The notes under the pieces: model-generated
Told to the model about the DNA's origin: nothing
Databases searched by the model: none
The model's input: only the letters and a program-made list of their open reading frames with translations
Shown: positions 42,398 to 50,989 of the stretch, piece by piece
How positions within the stretch are numbered: the stretch's first letter is position 1
Layout of the letters: each line of letters begins with the position of its first letter
DNA from: Methanocella paludicola SANAE
GTDB lineage: Archaea > Halobacteriota > Methanocellia > Methanocellales > Methanocellaceae
Direction: 5' to 3'
Assembly: GCF_000011005.1 (NCBI RefSeq)
Contig: NC_013665.1
Location: forward strand, 2,767,501 to 2,831,500
DNA length: 64,000 nt
Position numbers and translations under genes: made by a program

Positions 42398-44608
42398 TCA
42401 GGCCGTCCGCTCGAGCGCCTTAACGACCAGGCACCTCACGTCGTCCCGGATACGGTAGGACACGCCCCCTGCCTGCCGCCGCTTATCCACGATGCCCCTC
42501 GTGTAAAGCTCCTTCATGTGCTTGCTCATGGCGCTCTCGGGCACTTTTAGCTCCTCGGACAGCTGGACGTTCGACAGCCCGGGCTTTCTCAATAGCGCCT
42601 CCATTACTCTGCGAATGGTGTCCCTCCTCAGGAGAGACATGAGCTGCTGCTCGTCCTTGCTGTAGGAGCCGGCGTTGGGGAAATAGCGGACGAACTTATT
42701 ATCCGCCTTATGGGAGGCGATACGGTGGTTGACGCTTAGGATGAATAAATGATAACGCACGGTGCCTTTGTTGAGCCCCAGGCTGCGGGCGATCTCGTAC
42801 ATCGTGGAGCCGGGGTTAGCGGCGATGTGCTTGAGCACGGCGTTCCGGTTATCGTTCTTGCTGATGGCGCCCCTGGCCCTTGAGACGGCGCCCGCGGCGA
42901 AGAACCGGATGAATACGTATAATACCGCCGCCATGGCAAGGCCTGTGACAACGTCAACGCTGGCCGCGGACATCCGGCCGCTTGCGGTGCTGTAATAGAC
43001 GGTGCCGTTCTTCTCGCACATGGAGCCGATCAGGGAGTCGACCGGCCTCCACCAGAGAAGGTCTCCGCCCGGGCCGAAGGCGTACAGCCCCCCGGCGAAT
43101 GCGGCACGGGATACATTGTAAATGGCCGGCGCCTCGTAGTTGTACGACCAGAACCCCGCGTAGGTCATGTCCCCCACCCGGGCGACCCTGAGCCCGCAGT
43201 CGCCGCACACGCACCGGGGCATAAAGCTGGAATTCAGGGCATTGAATATCTGCGCGTTCCTCGCGTCGTCCCCGGCCAGCAGGCCTTCCACGTTTGAGGC
43301 ATTGAGCGTTACTATGGCCGGCTCCCCGGGCGTGATGCTCTGGCTCCAGATTGTCCTATTACTTTTAAGGTCGATGGCCGTGAGCACGGCGGACTCGAGA
43401 ACTCCGAGCTTCCGCTCGCTTTCCGGATACAGCACGTCCGCTGTGTACGCGATCCCGTCGATCACGCTGGCGTAATCCCGGGAGCCGTCCACGCTGGAGA
43501 TCTCGGCCCCGTCCGGGCTGAGGATGGAGATGCGGGAGCCCTGTATGGGGTACTGGCCCACGAACGAGTAATAGGTCTCGCCCATGAAGGTGTATTCGCT
43601 GAGCGCCGTGCCGGAGTCGAACGTCCTCAGGTAGACGTTCCCGGCGGAATCGAACGGCTGCTGCTCGAATATTGTGGTGGCGACCTCATAGTGCTTGATC
43701 CACCTGACGGTGCCATTCCTATCCAGGGCGGCGATGCCGTTGCCGAGGGGCAGGTAGACCGTGCCATGGTCGTAAAGCGGCACGGTGCCCTTCAGCGTGG
43801 AGGCCGGCTCGCCGACGTCCTCCCGCCAGAATACGGTGCCGTTCGGGTAGATGGCGCTGACGATGCCCGACAGTACCCGCCTGTTAGGGTCAAGCTCGCC
43901 GCTGCGGATGGGCGCAACCGTGTAGACGTATCCCTGTTCGTCCACTGCCGGGGCAGCGCCCGTGTCCCCGATGGTCCACAGCACCCGGCCGTCGCCGTTT
44001 ATAGCTGTCACGTCGCTGCCATGGTACACGTAGACGGTGCCGTTCCTGAAGACGATGTCCGCGTCGTACAGCCCGGTGGAGAGGAGGATGTTCCAAAGGA
44101 TATCGCCATTGGTGGATATCGCGAGCACCCTTTCGTCGAGCGAGCGGGCGAACTCGGTGCCCGCATAGGCATCCATCAGCCGTTTGTTATGGTCGTCCAT
44201 GTCCAGGGTGGAGTCGCCGGCGTACGTGTATGGCAGGCCCCGCTCCATGGCGGCCCGGGTGACGTTGGCCCTCAGGTAGACGTACAGCGTGCCTTCGGGC
44301 GAGATGTCCACGGCCGGCTCGTAGTACTTGCTGCCGGCCCACCACTTATCCGGTATGTCCACGCTCCAGAGCGGCGAGCCGTCGCTCCCGATGGCGCTGA
44401 CGTGGCCGTCCGTGAGCGTCCTGAGCGTGCCGTCCTCGCACGCCGTTAGATAGTAAATGGTGCCGTTGCCCGCCGAGTCCCACTTGACCGTGGCACGGGT
44501 CTCGGTGGTCGTGAAGGCGTAGCCCGTGATCATGAGGTAGAACGAGAATATCAGCAATATGGCCGTCATGGCCAGTACTGACTCGAATAAGGCTCTCTTT
44601 CGTCTCAT
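42398..44608 (-). CDS. Transmembrane one-component regulator 2: external beta-propeller, two cytoplasmic wHTHs
   Basis: A 736-aa paralog of the 38218-40404 protein. ATG 44608 is chosen because GGGAG precedes it; a further 17 in-frame residues upstream overlap the promoter. TM1 about 10-32. Propeller-like blades run to about 540 (GTVYVYHGSDVTAINGDGRV, GTVYLPLGNGIAALDRNGTV). TM2 (VTGLAMAAVLYVFIRFFAAG) is followed by AVSRARGAISKNDNRNAVLK, near-identical in layout to regulator 1, then the two winged helices GSTMYEIARSLGLNKGTVRY and LSNVQLSEELKVPESAMSKH. A CxCxxC motif (CVCGDC) near residue 470 sits in the external domain. Confidence 0.85.
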   Translation of the reverse strand: MRRKRALFESVLAMTAILLIFSFYLMITGYAFTTTETRATVKWDSAGNGTIYYLTACEDGTLRTLTDGHVSAIGSDGSPLWSVDIPDKWWAGSKYYEPAVDISPEGTLYVYLRANVTRAAMERGLPYTYAGDSTLDMDDHNKRLMDAYAGTEFARSLDERVLAISTNGDILWNILLSTGLYDADIVFRNGTVYVYHGSDVTAINGDGRVLWTIGDTGAAPAVDEQGYVYTVAPIRSGELDPNRRVLSGIVSAIYPNGTVFWREDVGEPASTLKGTVPLYDHGTVYLPLGNGIAALDRNGTVRWIKHYEVATTIFEQQPFDSAGNVYLRTFDSGTALSEYTFMGETYYSFVGQYPIQGSRISILSPDGAEISSVDGSRDYASVIDGIAYTADVLYPESERKLGVLESAVLTAIDLKSNRTIWSQSITPGEPAIVTLNASNVEGLLAGDDARNAQIFNALNSSFMPRCVCGDCGLRVARVGDMTYAGFWSYNYEAPAIYNVSRAAFAGGLYAFGPGGDLLWWRPVDSLIGSMCEKNGTVYYSTASGRMSAASVDVVTGLAMAAVLYVFIRFFAAGAVSRARGAISKNDNRNAVLKHIAANPGSTMYEIARSLGLNKGTVRYHLFILSVNHRIASHKADNKFVRYFPNAGSYSKDEQQLMSLLRRDTIRRVMEALLRKPGLSNVQLSEELKVPESAMSKHMKELYTRGIVDKRRQAGGVSYRIRDDVRCLVVKALERTA

Positions 44609-44631
44609 GGGCTCCCACTTATGAAAAAATA

Positions 44632-44665
44632 ATTGGCCCTGTATTATAGCTTCTGTCATAATCTG
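44632..44665 (-). promoter_or_regulatory. Promoter of regulator 2 with shared upstream motif (site P3)
   Basis: On the minus strand CAGATTATGACAGAA (44665-44651) is followed after 2 nt by a TATA box (TATAATAC, about 44648-44641). This copies the P1 arrangement at the paralogous gene. Confidence 0.65.
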
Positions 44666-44686
44666 TTAACCTTGCTTAAGGTTCGT

Positions 44687-44711
44687 CGATCATGAGAGAA
44701 TGGATTTATAA
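44687..44711 (+). promoter_or_regulatory. Promoter of the metalloprotease with shared upstream motif (site P4)
   Basis: CGATCATGAGAGAA (44687-44700) precedes the TATA box ATTTATAAG (44703-44711). It diverges from P3 across 21 nt, so one bound regulator could control both directions. Confidence 0.6.
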
Positions 44712-44740
44712 GTGCGGGGGCTTTTTCTTATGGCGATAGG

Positions 44741-45994
44741 TTGAATGCCGGTCGAAAAATTATCATTGTTTTGATGTTGTGTTCGCTACTGCCTCTCCAG
44801 GCCATGGCGAACGGCGTCGACTATTCTGCGGGATTCGTCCCGGAGGCGCCGAAGGGATTTCAGGCCATATCCGGCCAGGACTTCGAAATCTGCTATGGCC
44901 CGGGGAGCGAGGGCGACATCGACGAGGTGGCGGACGCGGCGAGCGCCGCTTACGCCAGCGTCCATGCCTTCTTCCGGGGAGCGCCCTTCCACCCGACCAT
45001 CATCGTCGCCTCCGCCCACGAGGAGTACGAGGAGATACTGAACGCCGGGAGCCTGCCCGAATACAGCGTGAGCAGCGGGTGGGGGGATGGGAGCAGGAGC
45101 GCCATCGTCATCAAGCGCCCCGATGCGGTGCCTAACTTTCGGGTGGCCATGGCGCACGAGATGGCCCACATCGCCACGAGGAGCTATATCCGGGGATACA
45201 AGTACGCCCTGCCCGAATGGTTCAGCGAGGGCCTGGCCGTCTACGTGTCGGGCGACCTTCCCGGGGCCAAGATGGGCATGGTCGAGGATAACTGTGTGAA
45301 CGGCACGCTGATGTCCATCGACGAGCTCGAGCGGGTCCACCGGCTCTCGGCCACGGATAACGTGACGGCCGACCGGGTGAGCCTGGCCTACATGCAGTCC
45401 GGGCTGCTGGTGAAGTACATCGCCGATAAGTACGGCAACGAGTCGCTGCTTCAAGTCATGGACCATTTCGGGCCGATCGGGGACCTGGACTCGGTCTTCT
45501 CGTCGGTCATCGGGGACACGCCGAACGAAGTTAATTTCCAGTGGCAAAAGGAGCTTAAAAGGGAACTGGACGCCCGGGACGGGCGAATTCTCGAGCAGTC
45601 CGTCCACGGCTATGTGGTCGACCACCATGGCCGCCCCATGGCTAACGAGACAGTATCCTTCACGGCGCTGCGGAACGACTCGCCCGTCCAGGGGACGGTG
45701 TATACGGCCGTGACTGGCGAGGCGGGACAATACTCGGCCAACGTCACGTACGGCCCGCTGAAGGTTGTATCGGAAAAGCCCGAATATGCCGGGTTCAACG
45801 ATACGATAACGGTGGACAGGGGCCGGTCGATGTTCCTGAACGTGACGCTGAACGGGACAGCACTGGAAGAGAGACTGGCCAGGGAGAAGGCGGAGCGGGA
45901 CCGCAGGAACATGATCCTCGGAGGATCCGGGATTGCCATTGTTTGCATAATGGCTGCAGGTTTCGTGTATATCAGACGTAGACGATCCGAATGA
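44741..45994 (+). CDS. Secreted, membrane-anchored zinc metalloprotease (peptidase MA-like) with Ig-like domain
   Basis: A 417-aa protein from TTG 44741, the start that gives a complete signal peptide (KIIIVLMLCSLLPLQAMA). The catalytic HEMAH has His 139, Glu 140 and His 143, with a third ligand likely Glu 163 in EWFSEGLAVY, the gluzincin pattern of the peptidase MA family. A carboxypeptidase-regulatory-like domain follows (about 287-365, VHGYVVDHHGRPMANETVSF), then a transmembrane helix (NMILGGSGIAIVCIMAAGFV) and basic end. It should cut proteins outside the membrane. It is divergent from regulator 2 and shares its promoter motif. Confidence 0.84.
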   Translation: MNAGRKIIIVLMLCSLLPLQAMANGVDYSAGFVPEAPKGFQAISGQDFEICYGPGSEGDIDEVADAASAAYASVHAFFRGAPFHPTIIVASAHEEYEEILNAGSLPEYSVSSGWGDGSRSAIVIKRPDAVPNFRVAMAHEMAHIATRSYIRGYKYALPEWFSEGLAVYVSGDLPGAKMGMVEDNCVNGTLMSIDELERVHRLSATDNVTADRVSLAYMQSGLLVKYIADKYGNESLLQVMDHFGPIGDLDSVFSSVIGDTPNEVNFQWQKELKRELDARDGRILEQSVHGYVVDHHGRPMANETVSFTALRNDSPVQGTVYTAVTGEAGQYSANVTYGPLKVVSEKPEYAGFNDTITVDRGRSMFLNVTLNGTALEERLAREKAERDRRNMILGGSGIAIVCIMAAGFVYIRRRRSE

Positions 45995-46474
45995 TCATTC
46001 GCTTTCGGGGGCCATCTCCTTGCCCTTGACCCCGTACCGGACGCTCACTGCGGTGCCCTTTTTGAACGCCTTCATCTCGGCGGCGCAGAGCAGCGCCTGC
46101 CCTGTTGCCAGCAGGTTATCGTCCTTGTCGACCAGGAGCACCTCTTCCAGGGCCCTGATCTCCGGATCACAATCTAAAACGAACTTGCAAAAAGCAGTTT
46201 TTCCTTTGGCCACGAAGGGGGCGGCATCGTCGTTCATGATGACCCGCTTCTGGGGAAAAGGCAGCGCCTCCTTGAGCTTCTGGCCGCCGTAGGCGCTCAG
46301 AATGAGAAAGCCATCGTTGGCCCGCAGCGTCGCTATGCGCTTATCCCCTTCGAGGACTTGCCGCAGGCGGCCAGTGCGGCCCATGATAAAACGTACGCCG
46401 TTGGGAAACAGCGCGGCCCCGGCGCCCCTCCCGAACTGGTAATCGGCGATGACCCTGACCCTTTCAAGCATCAT
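45995..46474 (-). CDS. PUA domain RNA-binding protein
   Basis: A 159-aa protein. The N-terminal half (RVRVIADYQFGRGAGAALFP, then RFIMGRTGRLRQVLEGDKRI) precedes a PUA domain: KRVIMNDDAAPFVAKGKTAF, EVLLVDKDDNLLATGQALL and FKKGTAVSVRYGVKG. This is the arrangement of archaeal pre-PUA/PUA proteins related to archaeosine transglycosylase. It probably binds tRNA or rRNA; no catalytic domain is present. The 3' end abuts the metalloprotease stop, tail to tail. Confidence 0.82.
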   Translation of the reverse strand: MMLERVRVIADYQFGRGAGAALFPNGVRFIMGRTGRLRQVLEGDKRIATLRANDGFLILSAYGGQKLKEALPFPQKRVIMNDDAAPFVAKGKTAFCKFVLDCDPEIRALEEVLLVDKDDNLLATGQALLCAAEMKAFKKGTAVSVRYGVKGKEMAPESE

Positions 46475-46570
46475 GTGCTAATGCATGTTCCTGGTAAATC
46501 TACTTAACGCCATTATCGGGCCGGAATTAGAATATTTAAGTAGACATACGTGGTAGTGTTACATCGAGCT

Positions 46571-47152
46571 ATGGAGCCTGAGGATTTGAAGAGCTGGTAT
46601 GTGGATGCGGCCCGGTACTTCAGGGCCATGGGCTTCTTTTCGAAGTATTCCGGGTTATCTGATGAGGATATGGCGGCCCGCCTGATGGACGACGTGTGCA
46701 GGGAGTGGGACGAGCCCTGTCCATCCGGGGCGGAGAAAGACCCTCAGCTCGCCGACGTTTACCTTCTCACGACCGACAGGGAACGAGTGTGGCACGGCGA
46801 CCTGGAGTTCGTGTACCCGGGCGAGAACGCCTACGTGCAGTTCCTCAACGAGCTCGCTGCCATCTCCCGGGGAGCGTTCAGGCCCCTCGACGTCTCGGAA
46901 AAATGGAAGGGCGAGAGGGGGCCGGTCGATGTAGAATTCACGGCCGGCGGCCGGAGATTTAAGTTCGTGCACGGGGGAGGGGACATGCTCGACCCGGCCA
47001 TCGTCCGCACGGTCAACGAGGCGATAAAGGAGAGTGGCGTTCGGTTCGAGGTCTGCGATAACCTGGGCATGCCGAACTTCATCGTGGCGCTCACCAGCGA
47101 CGAGAGGGCGAGGCTTGCCGCGCGGGGATGGAAGTTCTGGCCCGGAACGTAA
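46571..47152 (+). CDS. Conserved hypothetical protein
   Basis: A 193-aa soluble protein from ATG 46571 (MEPEDLKSWYVDAARYFRAM). That start is favoured because a TATA box (AATATTTAAG, 46531-46540) predicts transcription from about 46562; GTG codons at 46550 and 46556 would lie upstream. Visible features are an acidic helical N-terminal half (DEDMAARLMDDVCREWDEP) and a beta-rich C-terminal half (FEVCDNLGMPNFIVALTSDE). I do not recognise the family. It precedes the Trm-G10 gene by 37 nt. Confidence 0.6.
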   Translation: MEPEDLKSWYVDAARYFRAMGFFSKYSGLSDEDMAARLMDDVCREWDEPCPSGAEKDPQLADVYLLTTDRERVWHGDLEFVYPGENAYVQFLNELAAISRGAFRPLDVSEKWKGERGPVDVEFTAGGRRFKFVHGGGDMLDPAIVRTVNEAIKESGVRFEVCDNLGMPNFIVALTSDERARLAARGWKFWPGT

Positions 47153-47189
47153 AAAGTATATACCACCGGCGCGTTCGGGTACCTGTCAC

Positions 47190-48221
47190 ATGAGGCGCCT
47201 TGTTTTCGAGCTGTCAGGCGAGCACGATACGCTCCCGAAGAGCGAGGTCATCGGCTGTATCGAGGCTTACGGGTGGAATTACTCTGTTATAGGTAGTTAT
47301 GACCAGGCGCTGATCGTGGACACTGACGCTGACGTTCCCATTCTGGCGCACCGCCTGGCGCTGACCCACCACATCCTGGAGCTCATTTTCGAGTGTAAGG
47401 CTGACAGAGAGGACATTAAGAGAGAGGCGGAAAATGCCGACATCGGCCTCGGCGCAGGCGAGACGTTCGTGGTGAGGGTCAAGAAGGTCCGGGAGTACGG
47501 GGACATCGACGGGGCGTTCGAGAGGGAGCTGGGCGCGGTCCTGTGGCGCCGGGGATACAAGGTGGACCTCGACCGCCCGGACGCTGAATACCGTGCTATT
47601 CTTACGGAAGGCGTATGCATCTTCGGGAGGCTCATCGCGAGCCCCGACAGGTCCCAGTACGAAGAGCGGGCGCCGCTGAAGAAGCCGTTCTTCCTCCCCG
47701 GCGTGCTCATGCCCCGGATAAGCAGGGCCATAGTAAATATGTCCCGGATAAAGAATGGCTATATGCTCGACCCCATGTCGGGCACTGGCGGCATCCTGGT
47801 GGAGGCCGAGCTCATCAGCGACGACATCCACGTCGTGGGCTGTGACATCCAGAAGAAGATGGCCTACGGCACGAGGTGGAACCTGAGGCACTACGGCAAG
47901 AACTACGACGTCGTGCGGCAGGACTCACTTGGCATGGCTATCAAGGACGACTCCATCGACGCCATGGTCACGGACTTCCCGTACGGCCAGTCGACTCCCA
48001 TAAAGGGCGTTACGCCCATCATGGGCGCCTCCGTGGAGGAGTTCCATAAGGGCGCTTTAAGGGAGATGCACAGGGTGCTCAAGTCCGGCCATTACGCGGT
48101 CATCGTCTACCGGGAGCCCATAGAAAAGCTATTAAAAGAAGCGGGGTTTAAAGTAATCGAAACGCACGAGCAGTACATCCACAGGAGCCTGACCAGGCAC
48201 ATCACGCTTGTGCGGAAATAA
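47190..48221 (+). CDS. tRNA (guanine-10-N2)-dimethyltransferase, Trm-G10 family
   Basis: A 343-aa protein from ATG 47190; the longer ORF upstream shadows the previous gene. A THUMP-like RNA-binding N-terminus (about 1-165) is followed by a Rossmann methyltransferase. The SAM motif is LDPMSGTGGILVEAELI, and the catalytic motif is TDFPYGQS, a D-[FP]-P-Y variant of the N6/N2 amino methyltransferase DPPY. The length and both motifs fit archaeal Trm-G10, which makes m2G/m22G at position 10 of tRNA. An ACT protein gene follows after 22 nt. Confidence 0.92.
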   Translation: MRRLVFELSGEHDTLPKSEVIGCIEAYGWNYSVIGSYDQALIVDTDADVPILAHRLALTHHILELIFECKADREDIKREAENADIGLGAGETFVVRVKKVREYGDIDGAFERELGAVLWRRGYKVDLDRPDAEYRAILTEGVCIFGRLIASPDRSQYEERAPLKKPFFLPGVLMPRISRAIVNMSRIKNGYMLDPMSGTGGILVEAELISDDIHVVGCDIQKKMAYGTRWNLRHYGKNYDVVRQDSLGMAIKDDSIDAMVTDFPYGQSTPIKGVTPIMGASVEEFHKGALREMHRVLKSGHYAVIVYREPIEKLLKEAGFKVIETHEQYIHRSLTRHITLVRK

Positions 48222-48243
48222 CGCTCATCAGAGGTTTTTCATT

Positions 48244-48516
48244 ATGGCAAAGGAACGCGCAGTAATAACGGTCACCGGGATCGACCATCCCGGCATCATC
48301 GCCTCCATCACGAAGGCGCTGGCGGATCAGGACGTGAACATCGAGGACTTGAGCCAGACCATCGTGCAGGGCCTCTTCACCATGATCTTGATAGCGGACG
48401 TGACCGGCCGGGACCTTTCCAAGCTGCAGCAGACCATGGCCCGGATCGGCAAAAAGCAGGGCGTCCAGATCACCGTACAGCACGAGAACATCTTCAAGTA
48501 CATGCACCGGGTCTGA
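48244..48516 (+). CDS. ACT domain protein (UPF0237)
   Basis: A 90-aa stand-alone ACT domain. It has [20 protein letters not shown], then [22 protein letters not shown] 48244 gives the standard length of this family. It lies 2 nt before the UPF0210 gene. This ACT-UPF0210 pair is conserved across archaea and bacteria and is thought to act together, probably with an amino acid ligand, but the reaction is unknown. Confidence 0.93.
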   Translation: MAKERAVITVTGIDHPGIIASITKALADQDVNIEDLSQTIVQGLFTMILIADVTGRDLSKLQQTMARIGKKQGVQITVQHENIFKYMHRV

Positions 48517-48518
48517 AA

Positions 48519-49880
48519 ATGATCTATTCCATCGAAGAGATCCTCGAGACCGTCCGCATGATCCAGGCGGAGCACCTCGATATCCGCACGGTCACCATGG
48601 GCATCAACCTCCGGGGATGCATCTCCGACGATATCAGGGAGATGAACAAGAACATCTACGAGACCATCACGTCGAGGGCCGGGAAGCTCGTGAGCGAGGC
48701 TAAGGCCGTCGAGGAGATGCTCGGCATTCCCATCGTGAATAAGCGCATCTCCGTTACCCCTATCGCGAGCCTGCTGGACACGCCTCTCGCCGGCAAAAAG
48801 AATGCCATCGAGGGGGCCGTCTCGGTGGCGAAGACCCTGGACCGGGCGGCGAAGGACCTCAACATCGACTTCATCGGGGGATACTCGGCTTTAGTCCATA
48901 AGGGCTTCACCACCGGCGATTCCATTTTGATCAACTCTATTCCCGAGGCGTTAACGTCCACGGACAGGGTGTGCAGCTCCGTGAACGTGGCCACCACGAA
49001 GAGCGGCATCAACATGGATGCCGTCCTGCTCATGGGGCAGGTCATGAAGAAGACGGCCGCCATAAACCCGATCGGCTGCGCCAAGCTTGTGGTTTTCGCG
49101 AACGCCCCCCAGGATAACCCGTTCATGGCAGGCGCCTTCCACGGCGAGGGCGAGCCCGAGACTGTCATCAACGTCGGCATCTCCGGGCCGGGCGTCGTGA
49201 GGGCCGTGCTCTCGCAGATGGACAACTCCGATCTCGGCGAGCTTTCGGAGACCATCAAGCGCACGTCGTTCAAGATCACCCGCATGGGCGAGCTGGTAGG
49301 CCGGGAGATGGCCGGGCGGCTGGGCGTGGAGTTCGGCATCGTGGATCTGTCGCTGGCTCCCACCCCGGCGGAGGGCGACTCCGTCGCCAACATCTTAGAG
49401 ATCATGGGCCTGGAGAAGTGCGGCACCCACGGCACGACCGCCGCGCTTGCGTTATTGACGGACGCCGTGAAGAAGGGCGGCGCCATGGCCACGTCGTACA
49501 CGGGCGGCCTGTCGGGCGCCTTCATCCCGGTGAGCGAGGACTCGGGCATGGTAGATGCGGTCAAGTCCGGCGCCATAGGCATCGACAAGCTCGAGGCCAT
49601 GACCAGCGTATGCTCCGTGGGCCTGGACATGCTCGTGGTGCCGGGCGACACGTCCCCCGAGACGCTGTCCGCCATCATCGCGGACGAGTGCGCCATCGGA
49701 ATGGTTAACGGCAAGACCACGGGAGTGCGGCTCATTCCCGCGGGCAAGGAGGGAGAGTACGTGGAGTTCGGCGGGCTGCTGGGCGGAAGCTACGTGATGC
49801 CCCTGAACAAGTTCTCCTCTGCGGGGTTCGTCAGGCGTGGCGGCCGGATACCGGCGCCCATCCAGAGCTTCAGGAATTAA
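48519..49880 (+). CDS. UPF0210 protein (DUF711)
   Basis: A 453-aa protein beginning [20 protein letters not shown] and [12 protein letters not shown], diagnostic of UPF0210. It contains [35 protein letters not shown] and the ending [13 protein letters not shown]. The length is normal. It is related to glycyl-radical-independent barrel folds of unknown activity. Coupled to the ACT gene upstream. A convergent gap with repeat elements C and D follows. Confidence 0.92.
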   Translation: MIYSIEEILETVRMIQAEHLDIRTVTMGINLRGCISDDIREMNKNIYETITSRAGKLVSEAKAVEEMLGIPIVNKRISVTPIASLLDTPLAGKKNAIEGAVSVAKTLDRAAKDLNIDFIGGYSALVHKGFTTGDSILINSIPEALTSTDRVCSSVNVATTKSGINMDAVLLMGQVMKKTAAINPIGCAKLVVFANAPQDNPFMAGAFHGEGEPETVINVGISGPGVVRAVLSQMDNSDLGELSETIKRTSFKITRMGELVGREMAGRLGVEFGIVDLSLAPTPAEGDSVANILEIMGLEKCGTHGTTAALALLTDAVKKGGAMATSYTGGLSGAFIPVSEDSGMVDAVKSGAIGIDKLEAMTSVCSVGLDMLVVPGDTSPETLSAIIADECAIGMVNGKTTGVRLIPAGKEGEYVEFGGLLGGSYVMPLNKFSSAGFVRRGGRIPAPIQSFRN

Positions 49881-49894
49881 ACCCCTCTAAAATT

Positions 49895-50495
49895 ATAAGA
49901 ATGCTCAAAGACGTTTTCAGCACAAAGTTCTCAAAGCTGGCTGGAAGAGGCTCGAAGCCTTTTTCAATAATTTTGACTCTTCCGCAGTTTTGGGATGAAT
50001 ATTTTTTTATCCTTTTCTAGTTATGCCGTCGTTGAGTTGTCCAACCACAGGGGCACGGAGCGCACGGGAGTTTCACAGAGTTATTTTTTAATAATTTAAG
50101 ACTCAGAGAGCTCAGAGGCCGGTTTATTAGTTTGCCTGGGGCACAGAGTTTATTGAGGCTCGGTTGACCAATAAACAATAATGCGGTTTATCCTCGCCAG
50201 TGCCTCTTTCAACTCCGTGCCCCGGGAATGTTATAAACCCGTCCCCTGTGCCCTCTGGGTCTCCCTTTATAAGAAAACTCCGTGAAACTCAGCGCTCTCC
50301 GTGCCCCTGTGGTTGGACCACTCAACGACGGCATAACATAAAAACGAGCGAAGGCATCAGCCAAAGCAATATATCATCCAAAAAACGCACAAGAACCAAA
50401 ACTTTTTTTAGTTATCTATTGTTTAACTAAAAGTTCTTAGAGTCCCTCAAGTCATATTCAAGAACTTTGTGCTTGAACCGTCTTCGAGAATGTTT
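49895..50495. repeat. Long inverted-repeat element C (family 1-like), interrupted by element D
   Basis: Left part 49895-50019 starts ATAAGAATGCTCAAAGACG as in elements A and B. Its partner lies at about 50455-50495: read on the minus strand it contains CTCGAAGACG and then AGCACAAAGTTCT, which matches the left arm at 49917-49930. The two halves are separated by the complete element D (50020-50337). Confidence 0.7.
50020..50337. repeat. Long inverted-repeat element D (family 2), nested in element C
   Basis: Ends are GTTATGCCGTCGTTGAGT and its complement. Outer arms of about 62 nt pair with few mismatches and include GTCCAACCACAGGGGCAC as in element E. The interior matches E along most of its length (CCGGTTTATT, GGGGCACAGAGTT, TTGACCAATAAACAA). 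Total 318 bp, no ORF. Confidence 0.88.
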
Positions 50496-50502
50496 AAAGA
50501 GC

Positions 50503-50985
50503 CTAGAGCGGCTTATTTTTCTCATTCTTCTTGCCGCAGACCTCATCTATGGTGATCTCGACGACGCAAGTCCTGCCCACAGAGTCGGAGGGCATTTCCG
50601 CAACGGGGCCATGGGCGAACTTCTCTGCGAGCAGCCGAAGCGGCCTCAGCTTCTCGTCGCCGCCCAGGATACGAGCCCTGCCCGATGCAACAACGCTCCG
50701 GTAGTAGGCCCAGCTATTGCACGGCCGGTCGGCGCCCACGCCCATGCCCAGCACTTCGAATACCGAAAAAGAAACGCCCGGGTTAGCTCTTATGTTGTCA
50801 AGCTTTTTACCATTCAGGGCACAGTGGATGTAGATCCGGCCGTCCTCGTAAAAGAAGCAGACCGGGATAACGTAGGGCTTACAATCGGGGCCCGCGGTGG
50901 CGAGCTGGCCGACTTCGGCCCTCGAAAGCAAGTCGAGGATGCCGGCCTCATCCATGTTACGCTTCCTCGCGCGAACGACCTTCAC
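50503..50985 (-). CDS. Pyridoxamine 5'-phosphate oxidase-like flavin-binding protein
   Basis: A 160-aa split-barrel protein of the PPOX-like family. It starts with LDLLSRAEVGQLATAGPDCK and PYVIPVCFFYEDGRIYIHCA, then GKKLDNIRANPGVSFSVFE, which is the FMN-binding core. WAYYRSVVASGRARIL follows. The short form resembles archaeal nitroimidazole-resistance (NimA)-like reductases more than true PNPOx. Its exact substrate is unknown. The lipoprotein gene upstream ends 4 nt before its start. Confidence 0.85.
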   Translation of the reverse strand: MKVVRARKRNMDEAGILDLLSRAEVGQLATAGPDCKPYVIPVCFFYEDGRIYIHCALNGKKLDNIRANPGVSFSVFEVLGMGVGADRPCNSWAYYRSVVASGRARILGGDEKLRPLRLLAEKFAHGPVAEMPSDSVGRTCVVEITIDEVCGKKNEKNKPL

Positions 50986-50989
50986 AAGA

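Noticed and set aside
47034-47189. Longer N-terminus for Trm-G10
   Set aside because: The extra residues are a frame-shifted reading of the preceding gene; the ATG at 47190 begins the conserved protein.
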